In this document: positions 55,077 through 63,256 of the stretch, piece by piece
Layout of the letters: every line of letters starts with the position of its first letter
Numbering within the stretch: position 1 is the first letter of the stretch
NCBI RefSeq assembly: GCF_000622085.1
Contig: NZ_JHWL01000001.1
Coordinates: 62,001 to 126,000 of the forward strand
Length of the DNA stretch: 64,000 nt
Source: Butyrivibrio proteoclasticus P6B7
Lineage (GTDB): Bacteria > Bacillota > Clostridia > Lachnospirales > Lachnospiraceae
Reading direction: 5' to 3'
Program-made: the position numbers and the translations under genes
Notes under the pieces: model-generated
The model's database searches: none
What the model saw: only the letters and a program-made list of their open reading frames with translations
What the model was told of the DNA's origin: nothing

Positions 55077-56393
55077 ATGGGATTATATGAGAAGCTCCTT
55101 TCAGGAGAGGAGAAACTTTCACTTGTAGGACTTGGATACGTAGGTATGCCTATCGCAGTTGCTTACGCCAAGAAGATCAAGGTTGTAGGTTATGACTTTA
55201 ACGCAGCCAAGGTTGATCTTTATAAGAAGGGAATCGATCCAACAAGAGAAGTTGGTGACGAAGCTATAAAGGAGACAACAGTTGAGTTCACAGCAGATCC
55301 TGAGAAGCTCAGAGAGTGTAAGTTCCATGTTGTAGCAGTTCCTACACCAGTTAATGATGATCACACACCAGATCTTTCACCAGTTGAGGGTGCAAGCCGT
55401 ACACTTGGTAAGTACCTTACAAAGGGTTCTATCGTAGTATATGAGTCAACAGTTTATCCTGGAGTAACAGAGGATATCTGTGTTCCTATCCTTGAAGAGG
55501 AGTCAGGCCTTAAGTGCGGCGTTGATTTCAAGGTTGGTTATTCACCAGAGCGTATCAACCCAGGTGACAAGGTTCACAGACTTGATACTATTACTAAGAT
55601 CGTTTCAGGTATGGATGAAGAGACACTTGAAGAGGTTGCTAAGGTTTACAGCCTCGTTGCTCTTGCAGGCGTATATAAGGCTCAGTCAATCAAGGTTGCT
55701 GAGGCAGCTAAGGTTATCGAGAATTCACAGCGTGATATCAACATCGCTTTCATGAACGAGCTTTCAATCATCTTCAATAAGATGGGAATCGATACAAAGA
55801 GCGTTCTTGAGGCAGCTGGAACAAAGTGGAACTTCCTTCCATTCAGACCAGGTCTTGTTGGTGGACACTGTATCGGTGTTGACCCTTACTACCTTACATA
55901 CAAGGCTGAGGAGCTTGGTTACCACTCACAGATCATCCTTTCAGGTCGTCGTATCAACGATGATATGGGTAAATACATTGCAGAGTCAGCTGTTAAGCGT
56001 CTCATCGCCAATGACATCCCAGTTAAGAATGCAAAGGTAGCAATCCTTGGCTTCACATTCAAGGAGAACTGCCCAGATACACGTAATACAAAGATTATCG
56101 ATATCTATAACGAGCTTGGTGAGTACGGAATCACTCCTGTAGTAGTAGATCCACAGGCTGATTCAGACGAGGCTAAGAGACTATACGGTATCGAGTTCAA
56201 TACACTTGATGATGTTAAGGACATGGACCTTGTAATCATGGCTGTTGCTCACGAAGACTTCAAGGCTTACAAGCCAGCTGATATAGCTAAGTTCTTCAAT
56301 CCTTCACACAAAACTAAGGTATTCATGGACCTTAAGGGCATCTATGACCTTAACGACTACAAGGCTCCTGAATTCGACTACTGGAGACTTTGA
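55077..56393 (+). CDS. tviB: UDP-N-acetylhexosamine 6-dehydrogenase TviB/WbpA type
   Basis: Oxidises UDP-GlcNAc (or UDP-GalNAc) to the uronic acid with two NAD. The 438-residue protein closely follows TviB: NAD motif GLGYVG, GYSPERINPGDK (154-163), Lys212 and Asn216 in EAAKVIENSQRD, and the catalytic Cys265 in GLVGGHCIGVDPYYL. All catalytic residues are intact. TviC follows after a 253-base gap holding a long hairpin. Codon use (many CGT arginines) differs from the neighbours and suggests high expression. Confidence 0.95.
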   Translation: MGLYEKLLSGEEKLSLVGLGYVGMPIAVAYAKKIKVVGYDFNAAKVDLYKKGIDPTREVGDEAIKETTVEFTADPEKLRECKFHVVAVPTPVNDDHTPDLSPVEGASRTLGKYLTKGSIVVYESTVYPGVTEDICVPILEEESGLKCGVDFKVGYSPERINPGDKVHRLDTITKIVSGMDEETLEEVAKVYSLVALAGVYKAQSIKVAEAAKVIENSQRDINIAFMNELSIIFNKMGIDTKSVLEAAGTKWNFLPFRPGLVGGHCIGVDPYYLTYKAEELGYHSQIILSGRRINDDMGKYIAESAVKRLIANDIPVKNAKVAILGFTFKENCPDTRNTKIIDIYNELGEYGITPVVVDPQADSDEAKRLYGIEFNTLDDVKDMDLVIMAVAHEDFKAYKPADIAKFFNPSHKTKVFMDLKGIYDLNDYKAPEFDYWRL

Positions 56394-56419
56394 TTAAAGA
56401 AAAATAGGAAAAGAATAAG

Positions 56420-56447
56420 AAAACTCAATCAATAAAGATTAAGTTTT
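56420..56447 (+). terminator. Possible weak terminator after tviB
   Basis: AAAACTCAATC (56420-56430) pairs with GATTAAGTTTT (56437-56447) with one mismatch and a six-base loop. The stem is AT-rich and its T-run is inside the stem, so termination would be inefficient. Confidence 0.4.
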
Positions 56448-56460
56448 ACTATGTAGTATA

Positions 56461-56630
56461 GCGAGGCAAATCATTCAGATGTGAGACATTTGCACGAGTC
56501 GATGAATCCCAGGGTGAAATATCAGAAAAATGTCGAGTGTTCCGAATAACATGAGATGAGACATTTTTCTGATATGAGCCCATGGGAATCACGACGAGGA
56601 AACGCGAACAGATGAATGATTTGACCGCGG
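56461..56630 (+). ncRNA. Long imperfect inverted repeat or structured leader RNA between tviB and tviC
   Basis: The arms can pair almost end to end: CAAATCATTCA (56467-56477) with TGAATGATTTG (56613-56623); GTCG (56498-56501) with CGAC (56592-56595); TGA (56503-56505) with TCA (56589-56591); TCCCA plus GGG (56507-56514) with CCC plus TGGGA (56579-56587); and a perfect 16-base stem (56519-56534 with 56560-56575) around a 25-base loop. About 45 base pairs in all. A ten-base direct repeat TGAGACATTT also occurs at 56482-56491 and 56557-56566. It is not a simple terminator, since there is no T-run. It could be a regulatory leader of tviC, a small RNA or a MITE-like element. Confidence 0.65.
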
Positions 56631-56646
56631 ACTAGAGAGGAAAAAA

Positions 56647-57621
56647 ATGGGTTTTAGAGAGTTAAAATTTCCGGAAGATTCTGTCTTCCTTGTAACTGGT
56701 GGAGCAGGCTTCATCGGATCAAATATTTGTGAGGCGCTTCTTGAGATGGGTTATACAGTTAGATGTATGGATAACCTCTCAACTGGCCACATTGAGAACA
56801 TTCAGCCTTTCATGGAGAACCCTAAGTTCACATTCCTTGAGAAGGACATCAGAGACTTAGACGCATGCATGGAAGCTACAAAGGGCGTTGACTACGTTCT
56901 TAACGAGGCAGCCTGGGGTTCAGTTCCACGTAGTATCGAGATGCCTCTTTTATACGAGGAGATCAACATCAGAGGAACCCTGAACATGATGGAAGCTTCA
57001 AGACAGAACGGCGTTAAGAAGTTCGTCTATGCTTCAAGCTCATCAGTATACGGAGATTCAACTACTCTTCCTAAGAAGGAAGGTCAGGAAGGCAACGTTC
57101 TTTCACCTTACGCTCTTACTAAGAAGACAGACGAAGAGTACGGTAAGCTTTACAAGAAGCTTTACGGTCTTGATACCTATGGACTTAGATATTTCAACGT
57201 ATTCGGAAGAAGACAGGATCCAAACGGCGCATACGCAGCTGTTATCCCTAAGTTCCTTCGCCAGCTCATGAACGGTGAGACTCCTACTATCAACGGAGAC
57301 GGTAAGCAGTCAAGAGACTTTACATATGTTGATAACGTAATTGAAGGTAACCTTCGTGCCTGTCTTGCTTCTTCAGAGGCAGCAGGTGAAGCCTACAACA
57401 TCGGTGCAGGCGGAAGAGAGTTCCTTATTGATGTATATCATCACCTTACAGATGCACTTGGTATGGACGTTGAGCCTATCTTTGGACCACCACGTGCAGG
57501 AGATATCAGAGATTCTAACGCTGATATCACAAAGGCAAGAACTAACCTTGGCTATGATCCATCTTATGATTTCAAGGCTGGTATTGAGCTTGCAATAGAC
57601 TGGTATAAGAAAAACCTGTAA
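56647..57621 (+). CDS. tviC: UDP-hexosamine/uronate 4-epimerase TviC/WbpP type
   Basis: Epimerises the C4 position of UDP-GlcNAc or UDP-GlcNAcA. The 324-residue SDR protein has G18-x2-G21-x2-G24 in TGGAGFIGS, AAWGSVPRSI, the ASSSSVYGD serine region and Tyr155-x3-Lys159 in YALTKK, then NVFGRRQDPNGAYAAVIP, which is a TviC/WbpP hallmark. With tviB it makes UDP-GalNAcA from UDP-GlcNAc. Its start follows AGAGAGG, just after the long inverted repeat. Confidence 0.93.
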   Translation: MGFRELKFPEDSVFLVTGGAGFIGSNICEALLEMGYTVRCMDNLSTGHIENIQPFMENPKFTFLEKDIRDLDACMEATKGVDYVLNEAAWGSVPRSIEMPLLYEEINIRGTLNMMEASRQNGVKKFVYASSSSVYGDSTTLPKKEGQEGNVLSPYALTKKTDEEYGKLYKKLYGLDTYGLRYFNVFGRRQDPNGAYAAVIPKFLRQLMNGETPTINGDGKQSRDFTYVDNVIEGNLRACLASSEAAGEAYNIGAGGREFLIDVYHHLTDALGMDVEPIFGPPRAGDIRDSNADITKARTNLGYDPSYDFKAGIELAIDWYKKNL

Positions 57622-57662
57622 GATATAAGAGAACAAATGTTATCTTATACAGAGGAATTTTC

Positions 57663-58412
57663 ATGCAGATAACAATCAGAATGGACGACATCACACCAGA
57701 TATGGACTGGACCAAGTTTAACAGGTTCAAAGAGATCCTGGATAAGCATTCAGTCAAGCCTTTAATTGGTGTGGTGCCTGATAACAAGGACCCTAAACTT
57801 CAGATAGACCCTAAGAGAGAAGATTTCTGGGATTATGTTAAGACCCTGGAAAAGGATGGGTGGACTATTGCCATGCACGGCTTTAATCACCTTTACACCA
57901 CTAGGGAAGCAGGTCTTTTCCCTATTGGAGGAAAGTCTGAATTTGCCGGTGTATCAATGTCCGCTCAGGATGATATGATAAGAGAAGGCAAGAGGATCCT
58001 TAAGAGCCACGGAATCAGGACAGATATTTTCATGGCTCCTTCCCATTCCTTTGATAAGAACACTATCAAAGTCCTTAAGAAAAACGGATTTTCCAAGATC
58101 ACAGATGGCTTTGGTAACATGCCATTTTCAAGATTTGGCATGACCTTTTATCCACTTGCTTTTAAGAAATCCATGGCCATTAAGGCTGGTAAAAAAGGTA
58201 TCGAGACCCTTGTTTACCACACTAATACCATGGAAGATAGGGATTTTGTAGCCTTTGAGAAGCTTTTGGATGAGGCACAGGTAGTGTCTTTTTCAAGGCT
58301 CTTTTCCTTAAATCCTGTTAAAAAGGGATTGTTCGCAGCATTTGGAGATGCACTTCTTGCAAGATCCAAGTATAACCTTGGAAGACTTCACAAGCTAATT
58401 AAACATAAATAA
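57663..58412 (+). CDS. DUF2334/polysaccharide-deacetylase-like protein
   Basis: A 249-residue protein of the carbohydrate esterase 4-type fold. The metal and base positions look present: MDDI with Asp8-Asp9 at the N-terminus, and HGFNH with His72 and His76 (H-x3-H). MAPSHSF near residue 122 may supply another active-site residue. No signal peptide is seen, so it probably works in the cytoplasm, which is unusual for polysaccharide deacetylases; de-N-acetylation of a nucleotide or lipid-linked sugar is possible. The substrate is unknown. Confidence 0.8.
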   Translation: MQITIRMDDITPDMDWTKFNRFKEILDKHSVKPLIGVVPDNKDPKLQIDPKREDFWDYVKTLEKDGWTIAMHGFNHLYTTREAGLFPIGGKSEFAGVSMSAQDDMIREGKRILKSHGIRTDIFMAPSHSFDKNTIKVLKKNGFSKITDGFGNMPFSRFGMTFYPLAFKKSMAIKAGKKGIETLVYHTNTMEDRDFVAFEKLLDEAQVVSFSRLFSLNPVKKGLFAAFGDALLARSKYNLGRLHKLIKHK

Positions 58413-58462
58413 CCTGAAACCAGGGTTTATCCATATACAAATAAATACGGGATGGAAATAAT

Positions 58463-59914
58463 ATGGAAGATAGTTACGGACAGATTCGCGTACTACACGT
58501 ACTTGGGGGACTTGGTGTTGGTGGAGCTGAATGCAGGATCATGGACCTCTACCGCAACATGGACAGGGACAAGATCCAATTTGATTTCCTGGTACATTAT
58601 TCCCCGGAAAAGACAGGTAAAAAGAGTCCGACTTCAGATGAGCTGATGGCAATCAGGGAGCCGGACTATTTTGATTCTAGCGTCAGAAAGCTTGGCGGTA
58701 GAATTTATTGCTTGCCCAAATTTGTGGGCACCAATCTTCTTGATTACAAGAACGCTATCAAGAGATTCTTTAACGACCACCCTAACCAGTGGAAGGTTGT
58801 TCAGGGTCATATGACAAGTACAGCTGCCATTTACCTTCCAATTGCCAAGAAGAGTGGCATACCTATCTGTATCGCCCACGCAAGAAGTGCAGGCGTTGAT
58901 AATGGTGTAAAGGGCATGGCTACTAAGCTCTTTAGATCACCTCTTCAGAAGGAAGGTATTACAGACTACAATTTTGCCTGCTCCAAAGAGGCTGGAGTTG
59001 CTGTATTTGGCCAGAACATGGTGGATCAGGGTAATGTCCATATCATCCCTAATGCCATCGACCTTAAGCATTTTGCCTATAACGAAGAGACCAGGAACAA
59101 GATAAGAAAAGAGCTTGGTGTTTCCAATGCAATTGTAATAGGCCACGTTGGAAGCTTCAGATATGCCAAGAACCACGAATTTCTTTTAAATGTTTTTGCC
59201 CAGATATGCAGACTTCTTGATAACGACGATCTCAACGAGTACAGCATGCTTCATGGCATGAGGATCAGACTTCTTATGCTGGGTAAGGGCCCTCTTATGG
59301 ACGATATGAAGAAGCTTGCAATCAAGCTCCATATCATAGACAGATGTATCTTTGCAGGTAATAAGAGTAATGCCAGCGACTACTATCAGGCCATGGACTA
59401 TTTCTGCTTCCCTTCAAGATATGAGGGACTTCCAGGCAGCGTTGTGGAAGCTCAGGCAGCAGGTCTTCAGTGCCTTGTTTCTGACTCAGTTACCAGTGAG
59501 GTTAATGTAACAGAGCTTGTATCTATGCGCAGTATCAATTCCGAGCCAAGGGACTGGGCCAGAAAGATATTGGATGACCTTCTTTTCCATGAAGATTATC
59601 ATCCAGACCCACTTCACGAGGAGATACGCCTTAATCAGACCCTCACTGCAATTGCAGGGGAGAGAAGAGAGAGCGTATTTGAGACAGACGACATGCCTGA
59701 CTTTGACCTTCTTGATGAAGGCACAGGCTTTGAAAAGGTTAATATCCCAGATAAGATCAGGGTTGTAAAAGATAAACACAGATCTATCGAGTATTCAATC
59801 GGCGACAGATCAGAATCCTCAGTTTACATCCAGGGTAAGCTTCGCGATGCTGGCTTTGATGTAAAGGCTCAGGCTAAGCTTATGGGATTCTTCTACGAAA
59901 GAGGACATTTTTAA
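58463..59914 (+). CDS. GT4 family glycosyltransferase with a C-terminal extension
   Basis: A 483-residue GT-B enzyme, EpsF-like at the start (VLHVLGGLGVGGAECRIMDLYRNM). The donor site is seen as IGHVGSFRYAKNHEFLL, LLMLGKGPLMDDM and SRYEGLPGSVVEAQAAGLQCLVS. About 90 residues beyond the usual GT4 end (from roughly 390) form an acidic then helical tail of unknown role. Its stop overlaps the next start by one base. Confidence 0.9.
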   Translation: MEDSYGQIRVLHVLGGLGVGGAECRIMDLYRNMDRDKIQFDFLVHYSPEKTGKKSPTSDELMAIREPDYFDSSVRKLGGRIYCLPKFVGTNLLDYKNAIKRFFNDHPNQWKVVQGHMTSTAAIYLPIAKKSGIPICIAHARSAGVDNGVKGMATKLFRSPLQKEGITDYNFACSKEAGVAVFGQNMVDQGNVHIIPNAIDLKHFAYNEETRNKIRKELGVSNAIVIGHVGSFRYAKNHEFLLNVFAQICRLLDNDDLNEYSMLHGMRIRLLMLGKGPLMDDMKKLAIKLHIIDRCIFAGNKSNASDYYQAMDYFCFPSRYEGLPGSVVEAQAAGLQCLVSDSVTSEVNVTELVSMRSINSEPRDWARKILDDLLFHEDYHPDPLHEEIRLNQTLTAIAGERRESVFETDDMPDFDLLDEGTGFEKVNIPDKIRVVKDKHRSIEYSIGDRSESSVYIQGKLRDAGFDVKAQAKLMGFFYERGHF

Positions 59915-61119
59915 TGGCTAACACTAATGACAAAAAGAACCTTATGCTCATGGTTCCAATGCTCCATCAGGGAGGCTTTGAGCGAGTTTGTGTCAAGACA
60001 GCAAGGCTACTTCAGGACACTTACAATGTATATATCCTTATTTTCAGCTCCAAGGACATCAACTTTGATGTGACAGGTCTGGAAGTCATTGACATCAATG
60101 TACCTTCCAAGAAGGGCATATTTAATAAGGTTATCAACGTTCTTAAGCGCGTTAATAAGACCAAGAAGATAAAAAGAGATCTTGGCATAGATATTTCCTA
60201 CAGCTTCGGCAGCAGTGCCAATTATGTTAACGTCCTTTCAAGGCAAAAAGAAAAGGTGTTAACAGGGCTTAGATGCCAGACTGACATGGAGAATCCTCGT
60301 CAGGTTAATCTCTTTTGCCAAAAGTCAGATCAGGTTCTGTCCTGCTCTAAGGAGATTGTAAGACAGCTAAAAAGAGATTTTGACTACGACAGAAGCACCT
60401 ATATCTACAATCCTCTTGATGTTGAGGATATCCAGAAAAAGGGTGCTGAAAAGATAGATGATTTCCCATTTGCAGATCCTTCACTTAAGACTATTGCCTG
60501 CATGGGAAGAAATGACTATATTAAGGGAATCTGGCACCTTACCAAGGCCTTTTCACTGGTTTGTCAGAAGCATCCGGAGGCTCGCCTTGTAGTTCTTGGT
60601 GCCGGCAACTGGGATCCATACAGAGAACTGGCTGATAAGCTGGGAGTTGGAGATAAAGCCTTTTATCCAGGCAATCGTAAGAACCCATTCCCATACGTGG
60701 CAGCATCAGACCTCTATGTCTGCAGCTCCAACCACGAGGGATTTCCTAATGCAGTCCTTGAGGGAATGGCCCTTAATAAGCCTGTTATCTCAGCGGATTG
60801 TAAGACAGGCCCTAGAGAAATTCTTTTATCAGAAAGCGAGTATGAGGACCTTATCAAGAGGATCCCTAACGGTGACAGCACAGAGGTGGCAATAGAGGGT
60901 AGCTACGGCGTTCTTATCCCTGACATGGGAGAAGAGGTCAACATGGACCCATCTGTGATCACAGACAGAGAGAAGATTCTTGCAGAGGAGATCTGTAAGA
61001 TGCTTGATGATGAAGACAGAATGAAGGCCTATGCAGAGAAGTCAGCAAAAAGAGCTGCTTCCTACAAGCCAGAAATGTACAAAGAGAGTATCCATGATAT
61101 TCTGAGAAATTACGAATAA
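59914..61119 (+). CDS. GT4 family glycosyltransferase
   Basis: A 401-residue GT-B enzyme with LMLMVPMLHQGGFERVCVKTA, ACMGRNDYIKGIWHL, LVVLGAGNWDPYREL and SNHEGFPNAVLEGMALNKPVIS. It begins on the stop codon of the preceding GT4, so the two are translated together. An insertion of about 35 residues before the last helix (IRNG...DMGEEVNMD region, around 310-345) is not in most relatives. The acceptor is unknown. Confidence 0.92.
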   Translation: MANTNDKKNLMLMVPMLHQGGFERVCVKTARLLQDTYNVYILIFSSKDINFDVTGLEVIDINVPSKKGIFNKVINVLKRVNKTKKIKRDLGIDISYSFGSSANYVNVLSRQKEKVLTGLRCQTDMENPRQVNLFCQKSDQVLSCSKEIVRQLKRDFDYDRSTYIYNPLDVEDIQKKGAEKIDDFPFADPSLKTIACMGRNDYIKGIWHLTKAFSLVCQKHPEARLVVLGAGNWDPYRELADKLGVGDKAFYPGNRKNPFPYVAASDLYVCSSNHEGFPNAVLEGMALNKPVISADCKTGPREILLSESEYEDLIKRIPNGDSTEVAIEGSYGVLIPDMGEEVNMDPSVITDREKILAEEICKMLDDEDRMKAYAEKSAKRAASYKPEMYKESIHDILRNYE

Positions 61120-61172
61120 AAGATACAGTAAATACGGATATTTATGAGTATCAGATATAAAGAGGTATCAGC

Positions 61173-62108
61173 ATGCACTACAAAGTAGTAGTATTTGGCG
61201 TTAAGGACACATCAGAGAACATAATAGATTTTATACAAAAAGAGCTATGCCCAGTAGACCTTGTAATGACAATAGCTCCAAAGGTTACTGAAAAGAACCA
61301 GGTTTCTGGTTTTAAGGGACTGTCTTTTCTTACTGAGAAGTACGGAATCCCTGTATTTGAGGCAGAGAGCTACTATCTCAAGGATGAAAAAACATTGAAA
61401 TTCATCAGTGAGAACACCTTTGATCTTGGTATCGTTATGGGCTGGCAGAGACTTATTCCTAAGGAAGTTCTTGATGCCTTCAAGGCTGGTATCTATGGAT
61501 TCCACGGCAACTGCGGATATCTCCCATTCGGAAGAGGCAGATCACCACTTAACTGGTCCATGATCCTTGGAGATACAAGATTTAACCTCAACCTCTTTAG
61601 ATACGATGAGAAGGCAGATTCACCTAACGTCTTTGCTACAGAGATGTTCCAGATCAATGAGCACGACGACATCAGAACTGCTCAGTACAAGAACATGATC
61701 TGCTCCAAGAACCTTATCAGAAAGCTTGTTACCACATATATGGAAAAGGGCGAGATTCCTATCCACACAGATTCTAAGGATTTCGATTCATGGTACAATA
61801 AGCGTACAGCAGCTGACGGTAAGATTGATTTTACCGACAGAACAAGGAATATCTACAACCTTATTAGAGGCGTGGCTGCGCCATTTCCTGGCGCTTTCTG
61901 CTATGCAGATACAGAGGATGACGCCCACAAGGTTACAGTCTGGGAAGCACATCCCTTTGATGAGATGATCGACTTCTCCATGTTTGCCCCAGGCGAAGTT
62001 GTGGATATCTTCGATGGTAAGCCTATTGTCAGAACTGTTGATGGCTCCATCAGAATCGACAGATTCGATACAGATATTGAGATAAAGGTTGGAACGGTAC
62101 TTAAGTAA
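61173..62108 (+). CDS. Sugar N-formyltransferase-like protein (Fmt/ArnA family)
   Basis: A 311-residue formyltransferase-fold protein resembling sugar N-formyltransferases that use N10-formyl-THF. The active-site stretch reads YGFHGNCGYLPFGRGRSPLNW: His111 is present, and Asp149 in EKADSPN aligns with the usual catalytic Asp, but the Asn two positions before the His (N-x-H) is Gly109. The C-terminal domain (about 205-311) is beta-rich as in Fmt. A 4-amino sugar made by WecE or the PglE-like enzyme is a plausible substrate. A small hairpin (61122-61152) precedes it, and it overlaps the next gene by one base. Confidence 0.83.
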   Translation: MHYKVVVFGVKDTSENIIDFIQKELCPVDLVMTIAPKVTEKNQVSGFKGLSFLTEKYGIPVFEAESYYLKDEKTLKFISENTFDLGIVMGWQRLIPKEVLDAFKAGIYGFHGNCGYLPFGRGRSPLNWSMILGDTRFNLNLFRYDEKADSPNVFATEMFQINEHDDIRTAQYKNMICSKNLIRKLVTTYMEKGEIPIHTDSKDFDSWYNKRTAADGKIDFTDRTRNIYNLIRGVAAPFPGAFCYADTEDDAHKVTVWEAHPFDEMIDFSMFAPGEVVDIFDGKPIVRTVDGSIRIDRFDTDIEIKVGTVLK

Positions 62109-63223
62109 TGAAAAAGATAGCATTTCATTTGAATTGCCTTTGCCAGGGCGGAGCGGAGAGAGTTGTATCAAACCTCGCCAATCAGTTTGCCCAGGAAGGC
62201 TACAAAGTTTATATAGCAACAGAATGGTATGACAAGGACGAATTTGAGCTGGACGAAAGAGTAACAAGAGTCCATGTTGGTCTTCGCGAGGGCGACGAGA
62301 AGAAGAACAGAATCACTAAGTTCTTTTTACGTGTTAAATACCTCAAGGAATTCGTTAAGGAATATCAGCCAGATGTTCTTATTCCTTTTGCCCACAGAGC
62401 CAATTACAGAGCTCTTATGGCAGCAGGAAACACCAATGTTCCTGTAATTGTCTGCTGCAGAACAGACCCAACAGGCCATTACGATCACTTTTCTGACAAG
62501 GTTCAGATCAAGTGGCTCTTCCCTAAGGCTTCTGGAGCTGTTTTCCAGACCACAGGTCAGAGAGAATTCTTTAAACCACACCTTCAGAATAACTCCACAG
62601 TTATCCTGAATCCTATAAATCCTAAGTACTTTGGCGTAGAGCACCCAGAAGTTCCAGAAAAGAGCGTTGTGCACCACGCAAGACTTATCGACTTCAAGAA
62701 CCAGCCAATGCTTTGCAGAGCCTTTGTAAGAGTTCATGAGAAGCACCCTGACTACGTTCTAAAGATTTACGGTCCTGATTCCCATGATGGAACCAAGGAA
62801 ATCCTGGATAGCATCATTGAAGAGAACAATGCTCAGGACTACATCCTTCTTATGGGCGGTAGCGATGAGCTGGAAAAAGAGATCCCTAAGGGTGAGGTAT
62901 ATGCCTTCACATCAGACTGGGAGGGCCTTCCAAACTCACTTCTTGAAGCTATGGCAATGGGAATGCCTATCGTGGCAACAGATTGTCCATGTGGCGGCCC
63001 AAGAACAGTTATGAGAAATGAAGAGAACGGACTTCTCATTCCTATTAAGGATGAGGACGCTGTAGTAGAAGGCCTTTGCAGACTTATTGAGGATAAAGAG
63101 CTGGCTAAACGCCTTGGCAAAGAGGCAGCCAGGATCGAAGAAATCGCCAACGGTAAGGCCATCTTTGAGCAGTGGCGTGACTATCTCGACAGAGTCATCG
63201 CCGGAGAATTCCCAAAGGGTTAA
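62108..63223 (+). CDS. GT4 family glycosyltransferase
   Basis: A 371-residue GT-B enzyme with IAFHLNCLCQGGAERVVSNLA at the start and, in the donor lobe, HHARLIDFKNQPML, LKIYGPDSHDGTKEIL and SDWEGLPNSLLEAMAMGMPIVA, resembling GalNAc/hexosaminyl GT4 enzymes. ATG overlaps the TAA of the formyltransferase-like gene by one base, so the two are coupled. The donor sugar cannot be read from sequence. Confidence 0.92.
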   Translation: MKKIAFHLNCLCQGGAERVVSNLANQFAQEGYKVYIATEWYDKDEFELDERVTRVHVGLREGDEKKNRITKFFLRVKYLKEFVKEYQPDVLIPFAHRANYRALMAAGNTNVPVIVCCRTDPTGHYDHFSDKVQIKWLFPKASGAVFQTTGQREFFKPHLQNNSTVILNPINPKYFGVEHPEVPEKSVVHHARLIDFKNQPMLCRAFVRVHEKHPDYVLKIYGPDSHDGTKEILDSIIEENNAQDYILLMGGSDELEKEIPKGEVYAFTSDWEGLPNSLLEAMAMGMPIVATDCPCGGPRTVMRNEENGLLIPIKDEDAVVEGLCRLIEDKELAKRLGKEAARIEEIANGKAIFEQWRDYLDRVIAGEFPKG

Positions 63224-63256
63224 TTAAATTACGGTAGTTATTTTAAGGAGTTAGAT

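Noticed and set aside
57619..57647. TAAGATA/TATCTTA hairpin after tviC
   Set aside because: Seven AT-rich pairs with a 15-base loop and no T-run; the ribosome binding site of the next gene follows directly.
61122..61152. Hairpin before the formyltransferase-like gene (GATAC..GTATC with TAAATA/TATTTA)
   Set aside because: It is structured but AT-rich and has no T-run. I mention it in the gene entry and do not claim a terminator.
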